A stretch of 64,000 nucleotides of DNA from Desnuesiella massiliensis. GTDB lineage: Bacteria; Bacillota; Clostridia; Clostridiales; Clostridiaceae. The translations under genes were made by a program, and so were the position numbers. The stretch is taken from contig NZ_LN879457.1 in NCBI RefSeq assembly GCF_001403615.1, positions 186,001 through 250,000 of the forward strand. The letters are read 5' to 3'. Below are positions 17,357 to 25,517 of the stretch, piece after piece. The notes under the pieces were generated by a model. It made no database searches. It had not been told where the DNA came from and saw nothing but the letters and a program-made list of their open reading frames with translations. Numbering within the stretch: position 1 is the stretch's first letter; each line of letters begins with the position of its first letter.

Positions 17357-17851
17357 ATGAAAAATAAAGATATAAAAATGTCTTGCTGAGCAAGTAAAGA
17401 AAATTCTGTTAGTTCAACAGAACGACTTTCTGTATGTCCCTCATGTAACGGGGATACTAAAGAAGTAAAAGGAATAACTGTCAGGCATTTTATACTTGAT
17501 AGCCTTGTAAACAAAGTGAGTGAGGCTAATTATCGTATTTGTTTAAATGAAGATTGTGATGTTGTTTATTATGATTTAAATGCAAATGTAATATTTAAAA
17601 AACCAGATATGAAAATTCCTATTTGGTATAAAAAAGACGCTAGTCCTAAATATATATGTTATTGCAACCAAGTAACGGAAGAACAAATTATTAATGCAGT
17701 GATTAATGAGGGAGCAAAAGATATAAAGGATATTGTTAGGCTTACAGGGGCAATGAAGAATGGAAAGTGTGAGATTAATAATCCTTTAGGTAAATGTTGT
17801 AGCCCTATTATTCAAGAAACTATCAACAAAGCATTGAAGATGAAATCATGA
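17357..17851 (+). CDS. CopZ-like [2Fe-2S] selenoprotein, UGA read as selenocysteine (Csac_0668-type)
   Basis: A strong GGAGGTG precedes ATG 17357; ten codons later TGA (17387-17389) follows TGC, giving M-S-C-U-A-S-K, and the frame then stays open to 17851 (164 residues counting Sec). The N-terminal part has a CopZ-type zinc-binding pair CPSC (27-30) with the ...VKGITVRHFI and CDVVYYD segments; the C-terminal domain (CYCNQVT, TGAM, CCS) has the cysteine pattern of bacterioferritin-associated ferredoxin-like [2Fe-2S] domains. A 7-bp hairpin sits 21 nt downstream of the UGA. Annotators not allowing Sec would start at GTG 17516 and lose the Cys-Sec site. Confidence 0.8.
17404..17422 (+). promoter_or_regulatory. 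Bacterial SECIS-like hairpin
   Basis: TTCTGTT (17404-17410) and AACAGAA (17416-17422) form a perfect 7-bp stem with loop AGTTC. The loop begins 21 nt after the UGA and has G at its second position, within the range described for bacterial SECIS elements. It lies inside the coding sequence, as expected for bacteria. Confidence 0.72.
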
Positions 17852-17954
17852 GAAAATAGCTATATTTATATATGATCTGTTAGATTTAAGTGTAGCATAT
17901 ATGAATAATGGTATAGAGTGAAACAAGCATTATTTATATTAGGTAGGTGGAAGA

Positions 17955-18515
17955 ATGAAACTTGTTGTTATATTCGGACCGCATGCGGTTGGAAAAATGA
18001 CCGTAGGACAAGAACTTGCAAAATTAACGGGACTTAAATTATTTCATAACCATATGACAATAGATATTGTTTCTAATTTATTTGAAAATATGCCGAAGGA
18101 AAGAATTCGATTAACTAACTTGTTCAGGAAAGAAATTTTTGAGGCATATTCTAAAAGCGATGAATATGGGATGATTTTCACGTATATGTGGGCACTTGAT
18201 AGTAAAGAAGATTGGGATTATATTAATGATGTTGAAAAGCTATTTATTTCAAGAGGAGCAGAGGTATATTATGTTGAATTAGTAGCAGACTTCGACTTGC
18301 GTATTGACCGAAATAAAACTGAGAACAGGCTTTTTAACAAGCCATCAAAAAGGAATACTGAGCACTTAGAGTACATTTTCAGGAAGTTGGAGTCAAAATA
18401 TCGTCTTAATTCATTAGAAGGCGAAATATCAAAAGAGAATTACATGAAAATCAATAATTCAAATCTTTCGCCGGATATTGTGGCGCAAATGATAAAAAAT
18501 AAGTTTGCATTATGA
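17955..18515 (+). CDS. P-loop kinase-like protein
   Basis: A 186-residue P-loop protein. The Walker A-like loop GPHAVGKMT (8-16) has the lysine (K14), but the next position is Met, with Thr after it, a variation on GK[ST]. A possible lid segment with R and K residues lies near FDLRIDRNKTENR. The size and order resemble shikimate-kinase or AAA_33-type small-molecule kinases. The phosphate acceptor is unknown. GGTAGGTGG precedes ATG. Single-gene unit. Confidence 0.7.
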   Translation: MKLVVIFGPHAVGKMTVGQELAKLTGLKLFHNHMTIDIVSNLFENMPKERIRLTNLFRKEIFEAYSKSDEYGMIFTYMWALDSKEDWDYINDVEKLFISRGAEVYYVELVADFDLRIDRNKTENRLFNKPSKRNTEHLEYIFRKLESKYRLNSLEGEISKENYMKINNSNLSPDIVAQMIKNKFAL

Positions 18516-18522
18516 GGAATGA

Positions 18523-18685
18523 GTTTCGTCTGGACACATTATATACTAGGGCAGGTTGATATTTTTCCTGAAATAAGTGAGTGCTATCAGAAGTAACTTA
18601 TCTAAATTATAATAATTCCATTTAAGTATGAGAATATGTTTAAAAGAAAAATAAGAAAAGCAGTTGGTGTAACTGTAAAAATATA
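18523..18685 (+). pseudogene. Degenerate remnant of the methyltransferase-NUDIX gene pair
   Basis: 18525-18620 closely matches part of the methyltransferase gene (around 13876-13980, coding TFSEISECYQKYAP), and 18625-18680 matches the junction and first codons of the NUDIX gene at 14241-14290 (AATAAGAAAAGCAGTTGGTG). Everything between is deleted. The intact pair at 13472-14689 and the PLC-like gene at 16576 have their counterparts here in the same order, so a larger segment was duplicated and eroded. Confidence 0.75.
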
Positions 18686-18703
18686 ATAAAGGGGGAGGAG
18701 AAA

Positions 18704-19357
18704 ATGGCTTATCCCATGGCTCATTTGTGTATCGCATATAACATAGTAAGCTCAACACCGTAAATAAAGAAACCTGGGGACTTTATGTTGGGGTCTCTTG
18801 CGCCCGATTCAGTTTACTTCAGAGATAATTACGATAGCGATATGAAAAAGTTAAGTCATCTATGTGTTGGAAGTGAAAAATGGGGAGAAATTACAAACAA
18901 CGAAGAATGGTCGAAAAATGTACTTAATTTTTTACAGGAAAATAAGAATACCACGGATATTGATTTTATCTATGGTTATTGTGCTCACATACTTACAGAT
19001 ATACAAACTAATGCAAAAATGTGTATGCCTTTCAAGTTAGCGAACGAAGAGTGCTTAAAAAAAGGTGCAGGAAATATTTATGCTAAAGAAACATATGAAA
19101 TAGATTATGACCTGTACTTACATAACCCGCAGCGTACATCCATATGGAAAATGCTCGAAAATGCCGTTGGTTATGATATTGCAAATATTGTTGTGGGTAA
19201 TGAAATTGATAAAATGAAAGAGTCCATTTTACATGATCAATTTATAGATAGGGAAGCTGGCGACGTATCACTAAATAAATATGTTATATTGACTAGTATG
19301 CAAGAATTTATTTCTGCAGAATCTCAATATATTAAAAAAATCTTATATCCAAGATAA
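18704..19357 (+). pseudogene. Zinc-dependent phospholipase C-family gene with in-frame stop
   Basis: The ATG at 18704 follows GGGGGAGG and starts MAYPMAHLCIAY, like the paralogue at 16576. Codon 20 is TAA (18761-18763); the same frame then continues from 18785 (MLGSLAPDSVYFRDNY) to 19357 with all the family's later segments. One point change would restore a 217-residue protein. Restart at ATG 18785 is possible but lacks a good ribosome binding site and loses the conserved N-terminal His. Confidence 0.75.
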
Positions 19358-19387
19358 TAGAAGGTGCGATAAGCGGAGGAATGATTT

Positions 19388-19682
19388 ATGGAGTATAACA
19401 CAGAATTTTGGAGTGCATTAGATAGTCTTGCTCAGTAATCTGAGGTTGTTATTGATAGACCGAAGGGAACAGTGCAAGTATCCAGGTTTTCTTTATAAAG
19501 TAGATTAGGGTTATTTAAAGGGTACGACATCAATGGATGGTGGCGAAATTGATGTTTGGAAAGGAACGGACAAGGAACAAAAAATCGATGCCATAATATG
19601 TACTATAGATTTAACAAAAAAAGATTTATCATAATCGCAATGATTCAGCAAATACGAAAGGTATTTTAATTAGAAGATTATA
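19388..19682 (+). pseudogene. Decayed inorganic pyrophosphatase-like gene
   Basis: Begins ATG at 19388 after GGAGGAATGATTT, reading MEYNTEFWSALDSLA, then stop TAG/TAA codons and frameshifts. Pieces in several frames (VVIDRPKG, MDGGEIDVWKGTD, IDAIICTIDLTKKD, GILIRRL) match the soluble inorganic-pyrophosphatase-like family in order. At least three lesions are present, so no protein is expected. Confidence 0.65.
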
Positions 19683-19696
19683 AGTATTAAAAGGTG

Positions 19697-19737
19697 TAAA
19701 TTTAATCTTATGTCATTTTTGTAGAATATAACGAATT
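19697..19737. repeat. Family A-type spacer tail
   Basis: ATTTTTGTAGAATATAACGA followed by ATTAAAATTATTTATATTTT matches the tail of the family A repeat at 39899 and the end of family B copy 2. Only the right half of the unit is recognisable. Confidence 0.5.
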
Positions 19738-19771
19738 AAAATTATTTATATTTTGTGAAGGGGTTGTAGTT

Positions 19772-20203
19772 ATGAGTGAAAAGGTACAAAAAGCACTTGA
19801 ATTGTTCAATAGTGGCTTTAATTGCTCACAAGCTGTTATGGGTACATTTTGTAGACAATTTGGAATGGATGAGCAACTTTCCATGAAGCTTACCTGTGGA
19901 TTTGCTGGAGGTTTACGGTGCGGTGAAGTATGCGGAGCAGTTGCTGGTGCAGTTATGATAATTGGATTAAGATATGGGCAATATATCGCAGATGATAAAG
20001 CTTCCAAGGTAAAATGCTATGAAATTACTTCTCAATTTATGGAAGAATGCGTTAAAAGAAAAGGGACTGTCCTCTGTCGTGAGATTCTTGGTTATGATGT
20101 CCGTGATACAGTAACCAGAGCTAAATTTCCAGGTAGGCAAACCGAAGTATGTCCGAAGATAATTGAAACTGTCGTATTGCTTCTGGAGGAAATGGGATTC
20201 TAA
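19772..20203 (+). CDS. C_GCAxxG_C_C family protein
   Basis: A 143-residue protein with the cysteine arrangement of this family: FNCSQAV at the N terminus, then a TCGF-GG segment, RCGEVCGAVAGA, and later a single Cys in each of two helices (VKCYEIT, VLCREILG). These conserved cysteines suggest a redox-active disulfide or metal site. The reaction is not known for the family. GAAGGGG lies about 9 nt before the ATG. Single-gene unit. Confidence 0.85.
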   Translation: MSEKVQKALELFNSGFNCSQAVMGTFCRQFGMDEQLSMKLTCGFAGGLRCGEVCGAVAGAVMIIGLRYGQYIADDKASKVKCYEITSQFMEECVKRKGTVLCREILGYDVRDTVTRAKFPGRQTEVCPKIIETVVLLLEEMGF

Positions 20204-20278
20204 TTTTAATGCAAAAAGCAAGGTAAATTAAACATGCCCAATTATACAGCTTCTGTTAGCTGGTTTATGACAAATGTT

Positions 20279-20315
20279 CACAATGAGATTTCACTTGTGA
20301 AGAGTTCTCATTGTG
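20279..20315. other. Long hairpin in spacer
   Basis: CACAATGAGA pairs perfectly with TCTCATTGTG (10 bp), with a smaller inner stem TTCAC/GTGAA in the loop. There is no T-run, so it is not a standard terminator. It lies about 40 bp upstream of the NUDIX gene at 20357 and might be a regulatory RNA structure or repeat remnant. Confidence 0.45.
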
Positions 20316-20356
20316 GTAGGAATATATTAGGTCAAAGATTAAAAAGGAGATAAATA

Positions 20357-20812
20357 ATGGATAAAAATCATTTTGTATCAGTTGCAGGATTAGTTACAAA
20401 TCATAAGAATGAAGTTTTATTAGTAAAGAACCCTTGGAGAGGATGGGAGTTTCCAGGTGGAATGGTTGAACCAGGAGAAACTTTACAAGAAGCTCTTATC
20501 AGAGAGATTTTTGAAGAAAGTGGTATTCATGTGACTATTATGGGATTTATAGGTGTATATAAAAACATTGAAAGTGATATTGTCAATTTAGATTTTTGCT
20601 GTAAATATGAATCAGGTATGCCAACAATCAGTGAAGAAAGTCTTGAGGTCGGGTGGTTTCAGATGAATGAAGTTGTTCAGATGATGGAAAACCCTTTATA
20701 TGAGACTAGAATTAAAAATATGCTCTCAAACAACTCTAATATGTTCTGCCATGCATTTAGAAAAGAACCTTTTCAATGGTTGGTAGTGGACGAATTCAAA
20801 GTGGGCTTATAA
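20357..20812 (+). CDS. NUDIX hydrolase
   Basis: A 151-residue NUDIX protein with an exact Nudix box: GMVEPGE (35-41), seven residues, then REIFEESGI (49-57), i.e. G-x5-E-x7-RE-U-x-EE-x-G-U. Catalytic glutamates are intact. It resembles the ADP-ribose/MutT-like group but the substrate cannot be fixed. AAAAAGGAG precedes the ATG by 9 nt. Single-gene unit followed by a family B spacer. Confidence 0.9.
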   Translation: MDKNHFVSVAGLVTNHKNEVLLVKNPWRGWEFPGGMVEPGETLQEALIREIFEESGIHVTIMGFIGVYKNIESDIVNLDFCCKYESGMPTISEESLEVGWFQMNEVVQMMENPLYETRIKNMLSNNSNMFCHAFRKEPFQWLVVDEFKVGL

Positions 20813-20828
20813 GTATAATCTGTTTCAT

Positions 20829-20895
20829 TTAATTCGCAACATTCTTATAATATGTATCAATTATAAATTTGTAATATTTAGATAATAATAAAAGA
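20829..20895. repeat. Family B spacer repeat (copy 4)
   Basis: AATTCGCAACATTCTTATAA, TATGTATCAATTATAAATTT and GTAATATTTAGATAATAATA give one of the best copies of family B, nearly identical to that at 37151. It separates the NUDIX and HD-domain genes. Confidence 0.85.
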
Positions 20896-20935
20896 TTCCA
20901 AGAGAGATTATTTATATTTTTAGGGGAGGTTATTT

Positions 20936-21556
20936 ATGTTACCCAGTAAAGAAACAGCAGAAAAGGAATTAGAAATAGCAGGACGTTTAAATCCAGGACC
21001 ATGGACAGAACATTCAATAAATGTTGGATTAGCAGCAAAATATATTGCAGAGAAATGTCCTAATATGGATGCTGATAAAGCTTATATTTTAGGAGTTTTA
21101 CATGATATAGGGCGTAGGGCTGGAATCGTTACTATACCTAAGCATGTATATGAAGGTTATCTTTATTCCACAGAAAAAGGATGGAATGAAGTTGCAAGGA
21201 TTTCTATGACACATTCTTATCCTATCAAGGAATATGATTTTACAGAAGAAGTGAAAGATGAAGAAGCTTTTATTAAAGATTATATTGTAAATTGTACCTA
21301 TGATGATTATGACAGACTCTTGCAGTTGTGCGATAGCTTAGCATTAGCCAATGGGTTCTGTATGTTGGAAAAAAGATTTATTGACGTAGCAAGAAGATAT
21401 GGTTTATGGCCGACTTCTGTTTCACGATGGAATGCTACTTTTGAAATAAAAGAATACTTTGAAAAACAGATGGGATGTTCAATATATGATGTACTCCCTA
21501 ATGTAAAAGAAACTACTTTTGCAGATGTACCACTTTGGAAACCGCCAACCAAGTAA
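20936..21556 (+). CDS. HD-domain phosphohydrolase
   Basis: A 206-residue protein with the HD motif: H26 in WTEHSINV, and H56-D57 in LGVLHDIGRR; a later Asp in LQLCDSLALA completes the expected metal site. HD proteins hydrolyse phosphate esters of nucleotides or other small molecules using divalent metals. The substrate is unknown. GGGGAGG lies 7 nt before the ATG. Its last codons overlap the region upstream of the next gene by spacing only 29 bp, so the pair may be cotranscribed. Confidence 0.8.
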   Translation: MLPSKETAEKELEIAGRLNPGPWTEHSINVGLAAKYIAEKCPNMDADKAYILGVLHDIGRRAGIVTIPKHVYEGYLYSTEKGWNEVARISMTHSYPIKEYDFTEEVKDEEAFIKDYIVNCTYDDYDRLLQLCDSLALANGFCMLEKRFIDVARRYGLWPTSVSRWNATFEIKEYFEKQMGCSIYDVLPNVKETTFADVPLWKPPTK

Positions 21557-21585
21557 AAATTAAGAGAATATTAGGGGGGATACCT

Positions 21586-22662
21586 ATGCTTTTTCACAAC
21601 CAAGCCTTTGAAGAAAGACTTAAATTTTTTGAACTTAATATTTGTGATTTTCCTGTGGAGTTAACCCAGGCAGATATAGACCACACCGATTCGGAGCAAA
21701 TTATATTGGGATTGAAAGAACTACGACAATTGTTTAGAGAGATTTATACAGCATTAGATATATTTCAAGAGGATGAACCTCTAGAAAGCTTGCACAATGT
21801 TACTAATGCTCTTTTATTCTTGTACTCTGCAGGATTTGTTGGTGAACTATGTGAGCAAGGAGCAAAGTGGTATTTAAGGATTGATAAGAAACAGATGAAG
21901 AGCCATTATAAGCAGTCTTTTACCAAGCCGATGGAGAAGCTGCAGCACTTTGGTTTTTACTACGAATACTATAAAAATGGCAACTGCGTAGAAACAATGA
22001 ATAAATGTACGGAGTTTGCTATATATTGTGAACAATGGGACAACCTTCTTTTAGCTCTCAGTTATATTATGCAAAAAATACATTTGAATTTAACTGCTGA
22101 TGACTACGTAAGAATGCAAGGGTTGTTCTATAAGCTTGATTATAGAAGTATGGTTTTGAAAGAGAGTACAAAAAGAGATCAGATAGACCCATTTAGAGCA
22201 GATATACATAAAACAGCAGGGGCGAAGGGCGAATTTTTAGAAAGTCTATTGAAAAAAATAGTTAGCTACTATCCTCTTAAGGTTAAAATAAAATTACATG
22301 AATATTATACACCACATTGGATATTGCAGTTTTACAAAAGTAATACAGACAAATATGTTTTTAATCTGAATGTAGCTGCCAATACTATATGTCTGGAAAT
22401 TCGTCTCTCTATAGAAACAGTAGAAGCCTTGGCTGCAAGAAAGCAGCAGATCTCAGCACAACTAAAAGCAGAACTTGATAAGCTTGGATGTATAGCTTGC
22501 AATAATCAGTGCAAAATGGAAAACTTAAAGGAAAGCAACGGGGTTCATTACTGTACGGCCTATTCTGAAGCAAGGCTTCTAATGTTATATATTAATTCAG
22601 AGGAAGATGTGAAATCGGCGCTTATGCTATTGGATTTTGAATTACAAAGCTTTAAAGAATAA
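21586..22662 (+). CDS. Unknown cytosolic protein with a Cys cluster
   Basis: The ATG at 21586 follows AGGGGGGATACC and is preferred to an upstream start overlapping the HD gene. The 358-residue product is soluble, rich in aromatic and charged residues and probably mostly helical in its first 170 residues (ELRQLFREIYTALDIF...). Near the C terminus are CIACNNQC and a further Cys in HYCTAYSE, possibly a metal site. I do not recognise the family. Spacing of 29 bp suggests cotranscription with the HD gene at 20936. Confidence 0.75.
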   Translation: MLFHNQAFEERLKFFELNICDFPVELTQADIDHTDSEQIILGLKELRQLFREIYTALDIFQEDEPLESLHNVTNALLFLYSAGFVGELCEQGAKWYLRIDKKQMKSHYKQSFTKPMEKLQHFGFYYEYYKNGNCVETMNKCTEFAIYCEQWDNLLLALSYIMQKIHLNLTADDYVRMQGLFYKLDYRSMVLKESTKRDQIDPFRADIHKTAGAKGEFLESLLKKIVSYYPLKVKIKLHEYYTPHWILQFYKSNTDKYVFNLNVAANTICLEIRLSIETVEALAARKQQISAQLKAELDKLGCIACNNQCKMENLKESNGVHYCTAYSEARLLMLYINSEEDVKSALMLLDFELQSFKE

Positions 22663-22703
22663 AAACAGTTAAAGAGAATGGAATTTGAGGTTAGAGGTGT
22701 TGT

Positions 22704-23177
22704 ATGGAAATTACGATAATAAAGGGAAGTATAGATTTTATAAATGATTGTGAAGATGCATTATTAAATTCCGAACTAGGGATAAGATATTTTTCAAAAA
22801 AAGGAAATGCTAGGAAGGCATTAGAAGAGGGATTTGCTAAAGAAGAAATATATGTTGCCTTAGATATTAATCAGAACTGTAAAGGGTTTATATGGTTTAT
22901 TTTAGATGGAGCATTTCATTCATTCCCATATCTACATATTATCGCGGTAAGCCAAGAAAGTCGTAATAATGGAATAGGTAAAAAACTACTACAATTCTTT
23001 GAGGATATTTGCTTTAAAGATAATACAAAACTGTTTTTAGTAGTTGCAGATTTTAATCCAGATGCAAAAATACTGTATGAAAAAATAGGGTACATTGAAA
23101 TAGGTACTATACCTAGTTTATATAGAGAAGGAATAACTGAACATTTAATGATGAAATTAAGAGAAGAGACCAGGTAA
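22704..23177 (+). CDS. GNAT-family N-acetyltransferase
   Basis: A 157-residue GNAT protein with motif A at LHIIAVSQESRNNGIGKKLL (the R-N-N-G-I-G acetyl-CoA loop) and motif B LFLVVADFNPDAKILYEKIGY. The full fold is present. Substrate unknown. It follows the 21586 gene by about 40 bp with an AGAGGTG ribosome binding site. Confidence 0.87.
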   Translation: MEITIIKGSIDFINDCEDALLNSELGIRYFSKKGNARKALEEGFAKEEIYVALDINQNCKGFIWFILDGAFHSFPYLHIIAVSQESRNNGIGKKLLQFFEDICFKDNTKLFLVVADFNPDAKILYEKIGYIEIGTIPSLYREGITEHLMMKLREETR

Positions 23178-23216
23178 TAATATATATTTCTTAAAATAAG
23201 AAACAATATAATATTT

Positions 23217-23360
23217 TTGTGGGACACCTTTTTTTATAACAAACATCCTGATATAGATGAAATAAAAAAATTTCCTGGAGTTAATATTTATACTCTGATA
23301 AATGAGAATAGAAATACTATTATAGAAAATATTTTTTATGAAATACAAGACATGATTTAG
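23217..23360 (+). pseudogene. C-terminal coding remnant, unknown
   Basis: About 47 codons (FYNKHPDIDEIKKFPGVNIY ... FYEIQDMI) end at TAG 23358-23360. A TTG could start it, but no ribosome binding site precedes and the beginning looks truncated. The rest of the 23178-23696 gap holds a family A repeat and a hairpin, and no gene. Confidence 0.45.
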
Positions 23361-23451
23361 CAGATTAAATATCTTATGTATAAAATATTGATAAAAGTTC
23401 GCATATATTATTTCACTATTTAAGTGATATGGAGAGTGTTGAAACGTAATA

Positions 23452-23508
23452 TTCTTATTAATTAATATTAGCTAAAAATTAAGTCGCTTTTGTAATTAAG
23501 TGTGACAT
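23452..23508. repeat. Family A spacer repeat
   Basis: TTCTTATTAATTAATATTAG, CTAAAAATTAAGTCGCTTTT and GTAATTAAGTGTGACATAA give the family A pattern, though the 5' palindrome arm is degraded. It lies in the spacer upstream of the GNAT gene at 23697. Confidence 0.75.
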
Positions 23509-23518
23509 AAATGTTCTT

Positions 23519-23554
23519 TGCAATGAAAATAGAACAGTTTTTATTTTCATTGCA
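23519..23554. other. Perfect 13-bp hairpin
   Basis: TGCAATGAAAATA pairs with TATTTTCATTGCA around a 10-nt loop. It follows directly on the family A repeat. No T-run follows on either strand, so a terminator role is uncertain. Confidence 0.45.
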
Positions 23555-23696
23555 GCTGTGAAGTAAGTCATGAATCGGTAAAAATTGAATAATACGGTAT
23601 TTACAAAATATGCATTATTGAGTCATGATAGTAAATGATAGCGAAGAAACGATTTTACAAAGATGCAGTTTTAAAATATAACTGGAGGTGGGCATT

Positions 23697-24206
23697 GTGG
23701 AGAATATTGAATTTAAAAAATTTAGTGAGTTTCAACGAGGAATTATGTTTGAACTACTAAAAGATGCATATTCATTTGAAAGCAGATATGAAAAGACGTG
23801 GATAACTCGATGGAAAGAAGAAGATGATTTTTTCTATGATAATTTACATATAGCAGATGAATGTGGTTTTGTTACAACTTTGAATGATATTCCAATTGGT
23901 TTTATATGCTGGGACCCAAGGTCTATGCCAGAATACATAGAAGTTTGTCATAATTGCATTGCAACGGAGTATAAAGGAAACAAATTTGGGAAAATGCAAT
24001 TGCAAGAGGCTGTCAAACGACTTGTTAATAAGAATGTTAAAAAACTTATAGTTACCACAGATGAACGATTGGTACCAGCACAAAAGAATTATGAAAGCGT
24101 TGGCTTTAAATTTGTTCAAAAGCGTGAGAATGGATGGAATGAAGAGTATGCTGGAAAATCGATGGATTATGAAATGTATTGTAACAAAGAAAATTCAAAT
24201 TCGTAG
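23697..24206 (+). CDS. GNAT-family N-acetyltransferase
   Basis: The GTG at 23697 is chosen because CTGGAGG lies 10 nt before it; the earlier in-frame GTG overlaps that site. The 169-residue protein has motif A HNCIATEYKGNKFGKMQLQE (G-N-K-F-G in place of G-x-G) followed by KLIVTTDERLVPAQKNYESVG. Substrate unknown. Single-gene unit between two family A spacers. Confidence 0.83.
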   Translation: MENIEFKKFSEFQRGIMFELLKDAYSFESRYEKTWITRWKEEDDFFYDNLHIADECGFVTTLNDIPIGFICWDPRSMPEYIEVCHNCIATEYKGNKFGKMQLQEAVKRLVNKNVKKLIVTTDERLVPAQKNYESVGFKFVQKRENGWNEEYAGKSMDYEMYCNKENSNS

Positions 24207-24224
24207 ATTCAATTACTTCGTATT

Positions 24225-24280
24225 TTTCTTATAAAGCGACACTAGCTAAAAATTGCATCGATTTTGTAATTATATAACGA
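24225..24280. repeat. Family A spacer repeat
   Basis: TTCTTATAAAGCGACACTAG, CTAAAAATTGCATCGATTTT and GTAATTATATAACGAACAAT form a clear family A copy, closely similar to the one at 39899. It directly follows the GNAT gene. Confidence 0.85.
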
Positions 24281-24353
24281 ACAATAAGAAATACGTTAAA
24301 GTAAACTTAAACCTACTTTTACACTTGATGAATAAAGCATTAAGATCATATTT

Positions 24354-24575
24354 TTAGCCTAAAAATGAACTTATAATTGCAATCACAATATATAGATGGG
24401 CTTCTAATTTGGTAATTATTCCATCATTAGAGAATGTTTTTGTTACTGTTCTATAAGCAAGCTTATGAAAAAGTTTACTCATAATATTAAAAACAATCCA
24501 TCCGCAAATAGTTCCTATGGCATAGGAACCTAGAAAGTAAGCATAATATGAAATTAAATCAAAGCTGTTTTGATG
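24354..24575 (-). pseudogene. Truncated membrane protein gene
   Basis: On the minus strand an open frame of about 73 codons reads FDLISYYAYFLGSYAIGTIC ... LYIVIAIISSFLG and ends at TAA. It has two hydrophobic segments, but a stop lies just upstream and there is no ribosome binding site or start. It is one of very few minus-strand coding traces in this half of the window. The 24207-24623 gap otherwise holds only the family A repeat. Confidence 0.5.
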
Positions 24576-24623
24576 TTAGTATATTAGCAGAGTATAAAAC
24601 TTGATACAAAGGACGGTGTTCAA

Positions 24624-25184
24624 ATGGCAAGAGGTATTATAATATTCGGCTCACCAGGATCTGGGACTACTACGCTTGGCAGGGAGGTTGCGAAGAGACT
24701 TGGATTTCAGCATTTTGATTTGGACGACTATTTATGGCGTTGGGATACCGAGATCCCATTCACGGTCACTCGGCCACGGGAGGAGCGAATCGAACTATTG
24801 ATGGGGGATATATCCAAGTTCCCGTACTTCGTCATGTCCGGCTCGATGGATAGCTATAATGCGTCTTTCGTGCCGATGTTTGACTTGGCTGTGTTTAACT
24901 CGGCACCTGTCGAGACGCGGGTAGAACGCGTTAATGCCCGAGAGCTTGCTCGGTTTGGTGAGAGGATACTCCCGGGTGGCGACATGTTCAAGACTCATAA
25001 GAACTTCCTCGCCTGTGTCCGCAGCTACGACACGGATGGATTGATGATATGCCGGAGGGTTCATGAACAGTGGGCGGCGACACTCCCTTGTCCCGTCCTG
25101 AATATTGACGGAACTGTCGCTATCGCGGAAAACGCTGAACGAATTGTGGAGCAGTATTCGTCCATGCTGCCGTCTAATTTGTAG
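24624..25184 (+). CDS. P-loop nucleotide kinase-like protein, higher-GC import
   Basis: A 186-residue adenylate-kinase-like P-loop protein. The Walker A-type loop GSPGSGTTTLG (9-19) has Thr where Lys is usual, a form I recall from relatives of this group. A DLDDYLWRW segment follows, as in small-molecule kinases. The gene's GC is near 50%, with codons such as CGG, GCC and CTC, against about 30% for its neighbours, so it was probably acquired from a higher-GC bacterium. Substrate unknown. GGACGG lies upstream of the ATG. Confidence 0.75.
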   Translation: MARGIIIFGSPGSGTTTLGREVAKRLGFQHFDLDDYLWRWDTEIPFTVTRPREERIELLMGDISKFPYFVMSGSMDSYNASFVPMFDLAVFNSAPVETRVERVNARELARFGERILPGGDMFKTHKNFLACVRSYDTDGLMICRRVHEQWAATLPCPVLNIDGTVAIAENAERIVEQYSSMLPSNL

Positions 25185-25517
25185 AGAATAACGAAGGAAG
25201 ATTAAAGATAACCTAGTCGATGAAGGGGGTAATATTTTGATCTTCACAAATAGGCTTGTTTTACGGTAACATAAGAAATACGATATAGAATGGTTAAGCA
25301 GATTGTCATAGAGAAAATGTTGGTTCAGAAAAGCAAAGCCCACTGAATTTGAGCTGAAAGATATGAAGATTAAGCTTTTTAATGAGTTACAGAAAGTAAC
25401 TACAATAATAAAGAAAGGTAATTTTTAATGGTATGCATCTTTCTTATATAGCAACGTAAAATTAAATTTGCGTCGTTTTGTAATTTATGACGAAGTAAAG
25501 AAGAGGAATATATTATT
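25185..25517. other. Gap with a 3' coding remnant and family A repeat
   Basis: About 35 codons before TAA 25426-25428 (FELKDMKIKLFNELQKVTTI) look like the tail of a lost gene, and the bases before are open in fragments. The remainder is the family A repeat at 25441-25494. No intact gene is present. Confidence 0.4.
25441..25494. repeat. Family A spacer repeat
   Basis: TTCTTATATAGCAACGTAAA, ATTAAATTTGCGTCGTTTTG and TAATTTATGACGAAG. The arms CAACGTAAA and TTTGCGTCG form an imperfect palindrome, typical of the family. Confidence 0.85.

Noticed and set aside
17230..17514. Minus-strand open frame of 94 codons over the selenoprotein start region
   Set aside because: It lies opposite the spacer and the UGA-containing gene, has no ribosome binding site and no recognisable family; the plus-strand gene explains the region.
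24795..25343. Long minus-strand open frame (182 codons) opposite the kinase gene at 24624
   Set aside because: High-GC genes often leave the opposite strand open. The plus-strand frame has a Walker-type loop and ribosome binding site; the minus frame has neither.
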